From assembly GCA_002914805.1 (NCBI GenBank), contig JXTB01000129.1, forward strand, positions 482,763 through 546,762: a stretch of DNA of 64,000 bases, read 5' to 3'. Positions within the stretch are counted from its first letter, which is position 1. Each line of letters opens with the position of its first letter. Source of the DNA: Parasponia andersonii (Eukaryota > Streptophyta > Magnoliopsida > Rosales > Cannabaceae). The notes below the pieces were generated by a model, which was not told the DNA's origin, made no database searches, and was given only the letters and a program-made list of their open reading frames with translations. Positions 12,701 through 23,831 of this stretch are shown piece after piece. The translations under genes and the position numbers were made by a program.

Positions 12701-12708
12701 AACCTGCA

Positions 12709-13029
12709 TTTTTATACTTTGTTCAAATTATACATTCTCTTTTGGTTATTATTAACATTGACCTTTAGATTTGAAATCTGTTACAAATTTATACCCTGAC
12801 ACCTATTTAAAGTAGTTAATTTATCAAATTGTCGTTTAAAAAATTGAAAATAAACCATAAAAATACTGATCCGAGAATAAGTTTATTAAATCATCTTGGT
12901 AAATTAACTGCTCTAAATTAGTATCAGGGTATTAATTTGTAACAAATATGAAATCTAAAGATTAATATAAATAATAATCAAAATAGAAGATATAAACTGA
13001 ACAAAATGTCAAAATATAAGGTATAAAAA
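12709..13029. mobile_element. Foldback MITE with long imperfect inverted arms
   Basis: The left arm (about 12709-12830) and right arm (about 12890-13029) are inverted copies. For example, ttacaaatttataccctgac at 12781-12800 pairs with the complement of 12923-12942, and tagatttgaaatctgttac pairs with the complement of the matching right-arm stretch. About 120-130 bp per arm pair imperfectly around a centre of about 60 bp. There is no coding capacity. I cannot assign a superfamily because no target duplication is clear. Confidence 0.7.
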
Positions 13030-14019
13030 TTATAATTTCCCAAAAAAAATAAATAACAACTGTAGAAGAAAACAAAAAATTTCAAATGGGCTCGAATCTA
13101 GTTCAAAGGTCCAATAGTGGCTATTGAATCTAAAAAGGGCTAGTGAGCCGAAGGTCTTGGGTCAATATGAGAATTCCATCGGCCCAGACTTGTGGGCCGA
13201 TTATCATGTGCCCCAAGTTTGAAATTATTTGGGCCACCCACCCTGGCCCTTAAGTTTCGGCCTTAAAGACCAACTAAGAATTTCTTGGCCCACGAGGCCT
13301 AAAATAAGGTGGCCTAATAGTAAGCAATGCAGCCAGCCCACAAAATAATCTGACCAAACCAGTCCACTTATCAGGCCCACTATTCCTAAACTAAACTGGA
13401 CCACAGATTCTTAATGGGTTTCTAATACTTTTACCCATAAAAACCAAAAGGAATTGCAAAAATATGGAAGTCAGTTTTATAATTCTCGTACGTTTTCGTT
13501 AAAAACAATCACCCTTTAATTTTTTTAGTAAAATATCATCTTTAAAATGGTTATTAGTTACCAGAAAACTGGTTTCCGGTTACCAGTTATAAATCTCTTT
13601 GATTACTAATTACTAAATCTCAAAACTAGTTAGAGGTTACCAGTTATAAATCTTTTTAGTTGTTATCAGTACTCGAAAACTAGTTACTAATCACTCGTTA
13701 TTAGTTTAAAAATAATATTTTTAAAAATAGTTTTTTTCAAAATGGCAGTTTTCTAATAAAAACCTTACCTAAGATTCAAAAAACATAGCCCACTGTATTT
13801 TTCTAACTTTCTTTTTTTTTTCTCTTTTCTAAAAAGGCCGTAGAAGGCCTGATATTAACATTCTTAATTGCCCAGCATAGCCCATCTAAAGCTCGATCGC
13901 TCATTATTGAAAATTAGGTTGAGTACCACTTTGTTGGTTTTCAAAGAAATATGGTACAAAACAAAGTCTACAGAAAAAAAATAATTTTACAGATGATTTG
14001 GATTTCTTCAAAGGAAAAA
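13030..14019. other. Intergenic DNA with a GGCCCA-rich island
   Basis: I see no gene. At about 13130-13400 the motif GGCCCA/TGGGCC and related GGCC-containing words recur, including a perfect 9-bp inverted repeat (atcggccca / tgggccgat) at 13178-13201. GGCCCA is the plant site II (TCP-binding) promoter element, but no start codon or exon follows. At 13550-13700 there are short degenerate repeats of 'ggttaccagttataaatct'. Confidence 0.5.
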
Positions 14020-14434
14020 GTTTATATATACCCGTTTTCAAAATAATATTTAGATAAATATCCATTGTTTTTGTTTCATAAATGCCGATTTTTGTACCCT
14101 TTTTGGTGAAATATAGACTACTATTGTTTTATACATGTATATTTTCATGCATTTAAATATATGCTATGATCAAAATATAAATAGAAATTACACTAAAAAT
14201 TAGCACACATTTTAAAATGTATACCACGTGTCAAATTTATAATAAAGAATGTAGACCCTGGTAAACACTTACATTGTAAATACGTACCTTTGATATTTTA
14301 CACATGAAATGTGTACTTCATATATAAAAGTTATATTGTAAATGTGGACCACTTATATTTGACATATCAAATGCGGACTATAAAAACAGGTATTTCTGGA
14401 AAAAAGTTTTGAAAACGGGTATTAGAGGTAAATT
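14020..14434. mobile_element. MITE-like element with about 25-bp imperfect terminal inverted repeats
   Basis: The left end (14020-14043, containing atacccgttttcaaaa) is the inverse of the right end (14407-14434, containing ttttgaaaacgggtat). The matching core is 16 bp with looser similarity outside. The interior of about 370 bp is non-coding and contains several words like 'aaatgtggac'. Similar phrases at about 41330-41430 suggest a related copy there. Confidence 0.6.
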
Positions 14435-15188
14435 GCTAATATGGAAATCGCCCCAAGCGCTAAAGCCGCTACCGTGTATTAGTTTGGGCTTATGGCCCCA
14501 TATCAAGGCGACCAAACTAAATTTTATTCGACAAGTACACGATTAAGGCCATATCAATTTATTAAGTAGACCAAAATTTAAATAGACCAGAATGCCTCCT
14601 AATCCAGAAACATTAACGGAAAAATATCTAATAACAATTCTTAGACATACAATTAAGTAAGTGAAAATTTGATTTTTTATGATAATTTTTCAAAAAACTA
14701 ACAAACAATCTCGAATTTTAATTGGAAAAATACTGTTATAAAAAATACTATTTTTATTAATTATATAAAACACGAATGAAACTATGCCTCCAGTAACCTA
14801 ATTGTTACCTCGAGTGCCCATTTTTAAGAAAAAGTGGCATCCTTCCAAAAGTTTATTAAAAGTATTATTTTTCTAAACTTTTTAAAGGTGATACTTCCTG
14901 AATCAATCAGTGATTTTTCAAAAGATTTAGTCCAGCGATTTTTCAATTTTTGGTACTTTGGGCCGAATTTTGGAAGAAGCATTGTAAAGGAAAAATAATT
15001 AATGCGAGATTGTCATGGATAATGTTCTGAATATAATCAGATCTAAGCAATGACCATTAAAAGAATGAAAAAATGGAAGAGATGATAAATATATTCCAAT
15101 TACAGAGTCTCAAGCACGAGATAGGGGGATTGAAAAACAGATATTTCTAAACAATCTAAAATTTAATACGAAGCTTGAAAAATAGGTT
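14435..15188. other. Intergenic DNA and 3' side of ESV1
   Basis: AT-rich, with no gene seen. The last 100 bases or so before 15189 are likely the 3' UTR of the minus-strand ESV1 gene. Confidence 0.4.
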
Positions 15189-18100
15189 TCATTGTGGGGG
15201 AAATTCCTCCGGTGGTTCTTCTTCGATTGGAGGCGTTGACCCGAACTCCAAATTCGGATAGACGCCCGGTGGCCTTTCACGAGGCTGAATAGATAGCAAT
15301 TGGCTTGAATCACCCACAACGTCCGCCCATCCGTAATGAGGTTCAGCCCTTTCATTAAAAGAATTGACACTCAAATTAAAGTCTACCATGAAAATCTCAA
15401 CTTTTGCTAACTTTGAAAAAGAATTCTTACTCGTAATAAGTTTCCTCCTCCACAACAATATCCCAACTTTCGCCCGTTGTGCTCTTCCCGTATTTGTGCA
15501 CTTTACTGATACAAAGAGAAAAGGATAGTCACGTAAGAGCTAAGATTTAATTGGAGTCCAACATTAGAAAACACAGTTCCTCCAAAAGAAAGTCCATTAG
15601 AGATTACAATAATTTGATCTCCATACCCATTTCCGAAGTGCTCCTCTCCCCACGTCCTTGACCAACCTAGACATGTGACAGAAAACAAGCCTTCAGGCAC
15701 AAGAAATCCCAAAGAAAGGATCTAACATGAACTTGTTATGATTGACTCGAAAGAGATTCTACTAGTCCAAGTACTCTACCAGAGCAGGACTAATCCGTAC
15801 TGCGTCATTTTACTAGCTAAAATCAGGAACATCACACATATATCACTTACAAAACAGTGACCGTTTACTTCTTGCTAATATCTAACAGTTAAAATGTCTG
15901 TCACCTCAGAACAATGAAAACCAGTGGTGAATGTAAAAAGTGGATAACACGGTTAAAACCTAAATCTAAATCGAGCTTCAAAGCATAAACGAGACGAAGA
16001 CTAACTGGGCCTGGCATGTTAGAAAAAAATCTTAACCTAAGAAAATTAGAGTTCATTCCACACCCAGTAGAGACTATAAAATTGGAGGGGAAAAAAGTGT
16101 ATGACACGAAGAAAAAAGAGAAGAAAAAGGAAGGGGCACTTCCATGTATGTATACAGCCATGAAGAAAACTACTTTGTCCTACACGAATATTGTGAAAAA
16201 TGAATTCCACGTGGAGTTTTAATGTTAGTAACTTGGTTGCCGACGAAAAAAACCTAAGATATATATGAAAGTTTCAGAGGATATGCACCATGACTGATAA
16301 TTTACTGTGTGGATTAGACAATAAATAAATATATGTATATATGCTATTCTTTGCTAGGGATTAAGCATTATCACTCAAAAATACATAAATGGACATACGT
16401 TCACCACTGGGAGATACATGCCACGTCTCTCCTTGACGGGAGCCTATGCCAGCAAAGAACTTCTCTTCCCACTTGTCACCCCATTTAGTCCCAAGTTCAG
16501 TCTCAGCCCATTTATCTGTCCTGAAGAGGTTGTGAAGAAAATGGAAATCAATAACATTAAGACAGATTTTATAAAATCAACTGGGAGTTTTAATTCAGCC
16601 AAGAGAAAAGAAAAAACTCAAAAGCTTGTCATTTGTAGGAACATAAAAACATATGATTACCTCTCTTATCAAGTCTAGATATTATCCTATGCAGTAATTA
16701 GTAGACAATTAGATATCTATCATATTTATAACAGCTCCTATAGAAAGGATGAAAAAACAGTAATTTCTATTCAGTAATTTTACTTATTTATTAAATTTGG
16801 CTAAAAGAACCTCCATTCGTAACAATTCCAGATGACAGTGTATAACTTCTTAGTTAATGAATTCAGAGTGTATAGGATTAAGCAATTTCCAATTAAAACA
16901 AATTAGTAAAGAAACATAACGAAAGATAACCATTTGAGAACAGATCCCCTTCCATCATAATGCTCTCCCCACTTCTCCCACCATGATTGTTCATTAAGTC
17001 TACCATATTTATGAGCTCCTTTCTCAGTCCAGCCTTTGGCATCATACTTCTCCCACCTGTATCCAAAATTGTAGTTTAATCCATGTACTTCGATATGTCA
17101 TATTTGCTCAATTGCACTGCGTATACATGTCATCTTCTAGCACCCATACATAATCTTACCATTTCTCATACCAACCAGCATTTTCTGAACCTGACTTTGC
17201 CTGCTTCTGTGCACTCCTCTCAATCCTGGCCAGATTGCTGCAATTTCAAAATGTAGCAGTTACAAGTCTGAAAAAAATAATAGCAGTAATAAAAAAAACT
17301 CTTAAGGGCATTATGCCTATACTCAAAATCTTACAAAGTTAATAAAAAATTGATTATTTAAAAGACAATAAGGTAACAGCACACAACCTCCATTCATCTT
17401 GATGAAGTACTTCTTGCCACGTTTCCCACCAAGAATCACCTTCAGCATTTCTACCAGATTTCTCCACACCTATGGAAAGAAACTAAAACTGAGTAACACA
17501 CACATGGGTGCATGCTGAATACCATATTTATAGAACTAAGAAATGAAAAATCCAGGCATGAAAGTTCTTCTCAGTATAAAACACCAAGTTGATTATGTAA
17601 CTGACAGAACATACTGATTAATATGTCTTTCAATATCTGGTATTCTTCATGTAAATTAGTAATAGCATAAAGTAGAAACAATCATTCACTTAGTTTATGA
17701 CTTCTCATCAAATTTAGATGATAATTAAATGATTTGATCAGATAAATTCATGCTCTAGAAATATAATTTATACACAAATGCTTATATACAAACAAGCAAA
17801 AAATAACATGTACAAAAACTTTTAAAAAAGGTTTGTGCTTGATGTGTCAAGAACTACCAACTAAATTCATTCAATAACCAGATCATACAGTATGAGACAA
17901 GGAGGCAAAATACCTAGCTCTTTGTATCCAGTCCAATCACTTTTCTCCCACCACTGTCAATGAGATCAATAAATCCACATTAAATGCATCCACCTGGTGA
18001 TACTTAATGGGGTCATATAATCAATGTTAATTTTAGTGAGTATTAGAAATATGATTACAATTGACCAGTGGTATTACGTCTTATTACTAAAAGTAGACGC

Positions 18101-20244
18101 ATACAGTGATAAGTAGTTAACTAGCCAAATTGAATACTCAATCATTCACTTGGACAATGGAAAGAAAATTAGTGAATCATTAGAATTTCAAAAGAGATCT
18201 GGTCATTCACAAATAAAAGCTAAGAAAGGGAAAATGCACTAACTTCTCATATAATAACATCAGGTTTAAGATCTAAGCAACTCAATTGTAGACTTGCTGG
18301 GTGGTCTCAGGCTTCGCCTGATCAGAAACCATACCCCACCTCCGATGTTGAGGTTTAAGGTTCGATCACCCCACCCTCATATCAAAAATGACAAATTACA
18401 AACTAGCTGGACGGTTAACAGTGTCAATATGCTAAACAAGATAAAGAAAAAGAAAGAGAGTATTAAATGATGTATCTAGAGAGAATCATTCTTCAGAAGG
18501 GGGCAAAAGGCACTTATCATGTCAATAACCAACAGCCCTTGAGTTGTAATAGAGTACGTGTAAACTACTCAACTTAGAAAAGGAGTAAAAATGGAAGTAT
18601 TATTCCCTTCTATTTCATCCCTGTTTATTAGCTTCGTTTGGTGATATTTTTTACCTTGCATTGCATGACACTAAATAAAATTTAAATTACAAGCTATGTA
18701 AGCAATTGAAAATTTAAAATCAGACAGTTCCAGAGGCTTTTTTCCTTCTTGGCCCTAGATGCTAATAGTTATTCAAGTTTTGGTTTATTAACTAACAAGA
18801 CAGTAACTACCAACTTTATTCGTAACTTTAAAGTGTTCGTCGAACGACTTTTTTGCAAATAATTTCCCCTGCTTTGCTTCCAGAACAACAGCAAAAACCA
18901 TCACACTGAAGAAAAAATGATGAGAAAATAACATACTGTTTCTTTCCATTCTGAGGAACCATCATGAGATTGACCACCCATCCTTGTCCATCTACATCTA
19001 TATCCATTTTCTCCCAAGTCATCGCCACTTTCTCGATACCAAGTACTGCCATCTTCATTAGTTCCAGACTCGTTGACATTCTCATTTAACAAGCTAATGC
19101 CCCAATCCTTCTCATTCGCAATACCAGTATCTACAATGAAGGCATCATTAAAAACCATATGCTCATCAGACAGAATTTCAAATGCCAGTCAACACAGTTA
19201 CCTATAAATATTCTAGAACGGAAAGATATTCAAACCCTCATAGGAACGTCCAGGAGTATACAATCTGACGAACGTCTCTTTGAATTAAATTTTACTTTGA
19301 GACGATGCCTTTACAGATTATTACCTCTTTTTGGTGGACTGTCACGGGACTGTGGACCAGAATTCCTCGGGGTACAACGAGGATAATACTTTTCTTGCTT
19401 AGAAACAAAACGAGATCTGCAGTAATTATGATAAGAGAATAACATGGAAAAATTAATAAAAACTTCATAAATCGAATCTTCAAGATATAAACCAGTTGAA
19501 TACCATGAAGCAATCTTGTATCTTTGCACAAAGCGGCCGAGGCATGACATAAAACATGGAAATATCCTATCATTACCAATTGTACAATGTCTAGAAAGAG
19601 TCTGGCCAACTAGCATACCCAAACACCTAGTCTAAATTATCGCCTACAAGTTCTTAGGTCAAGCAATAGCCATGATTCTTTTTGCGGCAATCTTCATTTT
19701 GTTCTTCCTGTGATTCTAACATGAATTTGATAAGAGAGTTTAATTCTATCTCCTAAAACTAACACCATCTGATCCAAAATCAACGTCTTTCTTCGAACTA
19801 GCCTAATAATATCGAGTTTTCAAATCGAAATACCTAGCAAAAGCCACTTTCAGATTCTCTAAATTCAAAATGTAAACAACAAATCATATTCAAAATCATC
19901 AAAAAAGGAAAAAGAAGAAAGATCGAGACGTACTGAGGAGAAGCAAAAGGCAATGCAGGAGAGGCCTGGATTCGAACTCTGCGAGGGCTTTTCTTCAGAT
20001 CAAACCGCCATTCTTCCGCCTTCTCCACGCTCTTCCCTGGCCTAGTCGCTCTCCGAATCGGAGCCACCGAGTCAGAACAGCAACACCCGACTCGGCTGAC
20101 TCCAACTCGGTCAGCCTCAAAGCTCAGCCTCCGCCGCTTCCTCAACTCCAAGCCACTGTTGCTACGGTGCGGAGGCTTATGGAAGGCGAATCGTCTGAGC
20201 CTGAAATCGAACTGAGTCGCGAAGCCTCTCGAACTCGCCGCCAT
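15189..20244 (-). CDS. ESV1: EARLY STARVATION 1 (ESV1), plastid starch-binding Trp-rich protein, 439 aa
   Basis: Eleven minus-strand exons keep phase: 20244-19934, 19416-19325, 19130-18937, 17953-17914, 17469-17388, 17237-17160, 17056-16931, 16520-16399, 15666-15627, 15505-15431, 15348-15189 (1320 nt). The first 100 or so residues are Arg/Ser-rich with few acids, as in a chloroplast transit peptide. From about residue 135 the Trp-rich domain runs to near the end, with repeated WWEKW-like units (SWWETWQEVLHQDEW, GWYEKWWEKYDAKGW, WAETELGTKWGDKWEE, SRTWGEEHFGNGK) and then a Pro-rich tail (QPRERPPGVYPNLEFG). In Arabidopsis, ESV1 binds glucans and slows starch breakdown, while its paralog LESV has a longer, different N-terminus. 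The match is clearly to ESV1, which is about 426 aa there. Exons 4 and 9 are only 40 nt each, so ORF-based annotation will miss them. Confidence 0.95.
18290..18385 (+). repeat. Possible tRNA-derived SINE fragment in ESV1 intron 3
   Basis: Inside the intron between ESV1 exons 3 and 4 lies a GC-richer patch ending in 'aaggttcgatcacc' (18357-18370), close to a pol III B box, with a weak A-box-like stretch (gctgggtggtctcagg) about 60 bp before it. It does not fold as a normal tRNA in my reading. No tail or target duplication was established. Confidence 0.35.
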
Positions 20245-20287
20245 TTACATCAATCTTAGGATAAGAATGCCATAAGGAAAAAAGAAA

Positions 20288-20316
20288 AACCCTAGAGAGA
20301 GAGGTTTTATTATATA
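20288..20316 (-). promoter_or_regulatory. ESV1 core promoter: TATA box and telo-box
   Basis: On the minus strand, CTATATAATA (20316-20307) lies about 65-70 bases upstream of the ESV1 start codon. An AAACCCTAG telo-box word (20288-20296, plus-strand reading) lies between it and the ATG. Spacing suits a TATA box with a short leader. Confidence 0.5.
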
Positions 20317-20568
20317 GCAGAGAACCAAAGTCCGGCGGAAAAGGGAAGAGTCCTGGTTGCGTTTTTTGGGATTTAAGGGCGTTTCAATTTAATATTGTTA
20401 AATTTCATTTACTTATTTATTTATTTATTGTTTAATGTTTTTGTATAATTATAAAAATATGGGAAATAAGTGAAGTGACCAATGGGGACGAAGGAGTGAA
20501 AATCGGGCGAATCTTTGTTTGGGGTGGGAGGAGCATTTGAGTTCTGACGATTAAGGGAGTGAAGTGAA

Positions 20569-20575
<7 letters not shown>

Positions 20576-20607
<32 letters not shown>

Positions 20608-20655
20608 NATTTAAAATGGGAAACAATAATTGTTTCCTTTTTTTTTTTTTTTTTT
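20576..20655. repeat. (GA)n microsatellite ending in an undetermined base, then poly-T
   Basis: A GA run covers about 20574-20607 and is followed by the only N of the window at 20608. A poly-T run follows at about 20637-20656. The N shows that the repeat length was not resolved in the assembly. Confidence 0.9.
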
Positions 20656-21035
20656 TCACTAAACATAGTTGTTAAAGAGTAGAAGGGACTCATTTTATCC
20701 CAATGGTTTTTTTAGTGTCAAATTGTTCTATTAGGGACTTATCATTTGATAACTACCCAACAGTCTTATGAGTGATTATTTTTGTGAGATAGTCCAATGA
20801 GTAATACTTAAGGCACATGAGTGTCTCTTTTATCTAGTGAGTTATAATTATATTTTGTCTATTTTATGAAACTATTCAATATTTTATCTATTTTTAAATG
20901 GAGCTTTAATTTGGTATATAATTTAAAGTAACAAAATCATAAATACAGACAAATTTTAGCTTTTTTTTCCTTATGAAAGTATAAAAGTAACGGGACTAAG
21001 CCAGTAGGCTCTCACAAGCTCTCTCTCTCTCTCTG

Positions 21036-21396
21036 CGCTAATTTGGTATTGCCATGTTATAGTATTATTGTAGTTATATTATAAGTAAAAAGTAATTATG
21101 AAATATTTTGGTAAATTAAATTTATAAAATTATTATGATGTTTGAAAACAATATATAATGTTTGGTAAACTATAAATTATGTACGATGTAAAATGTTATT
21201 TTAGAAAATTTGTTTTATGAACTTTAAAAAATAATATTTACTATACTTCTTAAATTATATTTAAAATAGTAGTTACATAATTACCAAAATCAATAACTTA
21301 GAGAAGTCTCAGTCTCTTTCTTTTTCTTTTTTTTCTTGTCTCTCTAACTACTTCTAAAAGTTATAAGCAAAATCTATAAACAAACCCAAACAGAGC
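21036..21396. mobile_element. Possible hAT-like MITE
   Basis: The left end 'gcgctaatttggtattgcca' and the inverse of the right end (aaacccaaacagagc, 21382-21396) share the GC-CT--TTTGG pattern common at ends of plant hAT-type MITEs. The interior is AT-rich and non-coding. The inverted repeat is imperfect and the call is tentative. Confidence 0.35.
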
Positions 21397-23831
21397 ATTC
21401 GTCCATGTTAAGGCAACACATAGATAGATAGCACTTTTTATTTACCACCTTTAGAGCAAAATATTAACCGGAAAAAAATCTACATTTTGAAACTTTTTAG
21501 AACTCTTTACAAAATATACTTTTAGGTTATAGTCTTGTTTTATATAGCATGATGGAGATATAACTTTAAAAGGTTAATTTACAAATAGTTTTTAAAAGTA
21601 AGACTATATCTAAAAATGCTATTCCAAAAGACCATTTTCCAAGGAATATTACAAAGGTGTCGCATCAAAATTGTGACTTAAATATTTGTCTTTCCTTACT
21701 AGTTACCGGTATAATGTCAACATTGCGTATCTCTATGACTATTGACAAAGGATTACTTATCGTATTATACTAGACGAAACAGACTAAGTAAAGATAAAAG
21801 TATTTTGATATAAATCTTAAGGTTCAAAATCGTAAAAAATAATTATTATAATAAATAATCTCCTTTTTTCTTAAAAAAAATGTTAAAAAATATTAGTTTT
21901 TAAAATTTCCTCTAAATCAAGGATTCAAGATAGGGACGATAAAAATGGGAAAATAAATTAATTATATATATGCACCGCCATAAATATAAAAGCATATCAT
22001 TAAAATATTTATCATTTTTTTTCTCCTTTATCTAGTCAAAGCGTCTTCATTAAACGTGCATCGTGCGGTCAAATACTCGGCCCATTAAACGGCCTCCTTT
22101 ATCTACCACGATAACGTGCATCGTGCGGTCAAATACTCGGCCCATTAAACGGCCTCGGGGTGAACCGTACTAGTAATACGAATTCACTCTGGATTAAAGT
22201 TCAACGACACATTGATGTTATTTACCCGAAACAATATGAAAAACGATATTATTGATTTACTTCCTATCATATATGTATATTTTTACCCTATGATAAATTC
22301 AAATAGATTTATGGTTGAAGAGGTTTTATAATGGAGAATAAAATCAGCTAGATCTTCTAAATAATCCGGTCCAAGACTTTTCTAATCTCCGACTATTGGC
22401 AGTGAATCTGTACTGGTGATAACGTGGCTAAAGATGTTTGCAAAAACGACAGATTTCCCAAAAGCGACTTTATCCCAGTTGGACTCAGAAGGCAAAAGCT
22501 CCCCGACCCCTTATCCAACCATCGCCAATACCCCAAACTACCCAATATGCCATCCTCAACTCTTAGACTGCCACTTCAACTTTCCTTTTTCTGTTTTTTT
22601 TTTTTAAATAATAAAATTAAAAAAATGTATATATATTTCCTTTTTTCCTCTCTCTCTCGCTTTTGTTTCTATGCTTATATTTGTGGATCAGGCTTAAGTG
22701 TGGTGGCTTACGTGTAAAGTAGTACGTGGCAGGGCATCTATGGTGAAAGTATGTGCCACGTGTCGGTACGATAACTAGTGGAAGAATATTGTGTGCTGTG
22801 GACTAGGAAACCAAACATTTTTCTTTATCCGACTCATGTCCCTGCGTGTTTGGATAAGCTTAATGTCACTTCATGTAGAATTCTTGGCTTGGGTGCCTGC
22901 AAATTCAAGTCTCTGATGGTAATGTCATTATGACAATCCACCTTTTAATCCCCAAGAATGGAAAAACGAAAATTTTAAAAATAAATAATAATTCACATTC
23001 ATTTGATGTTGATACACATTTGAGCGATAAAACCAAGAATTTGTAGGCCAGGAATAGCAACCAAGAGACCTTGTGCTAATCAACATTTAGGATAACCGGA
23101 TAAACCACGTGATGCATGCAAATGCCTATTTGCCAAATTTGAATTTTCTTTCTTTGCATGAATGACTGCAGTCACCGCACCACGATTCTTATCGTAATAC
23201 ACTTATTTTTCATATTCTTACGATGCTGTCCTTCAATTTGAAAACCCGTATCAAAGACAAGGAATGGCATATATGCATGGAATATTCTGAACAATCACGA
23301 GCTTGTTCTTCCACCAACAGTTCTAACGCGTATTATTATTGTAAAGTAGATTCAAGCCAATCAGCATAGGAGAGCAGCTCTGCATTGTGCCATGCTAAGA
23401 GGAATGTAAAAAACATTGAAATTATAGTCGCTTACCATGAACACAACCTATAGAAATTCTATTACCGGAAAAAAACTATAGAAGTTCAACGAAATGAAGA
23501 CCGAGCAGTCTAACCACAAAAGTTAGAAATGGCATGGAGTAATTTCATAATGTCCTCAAATATATTCAATTTATTATTGGACAGTTTGACTCGTGCACTA
23601 CACCTCACTCAGAGTTTGGACACTTCAACCGCACTATACACGGAAAAGGGCATGGGGTATAGATAGCCTATAATAACTCGGTGACTAAACAAAATCTGGA
23701 AATGGGATCCAATCCTTTGGAGTTCTCTTTTTGCCCTCTTTTACCAGCGACAAGAGATAACATCACAGAGATAGAGGAATAATGGCACCCAAACCAGACC
23801 GAGAGCACTGGTGTCATTTGCACCAAAACAC
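21397..23831. other. Intergenic DNA with a local tandem duplication
   Basis: I see no gene. A 43-bp block (starting aacgtgcatcgtgcggtcaa) occurs at 22053 and again at 22113, 60 bp apart. A G-box-like gccacgtgtc lies at about 22755-22764. The last few hundred bases up to 23831 may be the 3' UTR of the WD40 gene. Confidence 0.5.
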
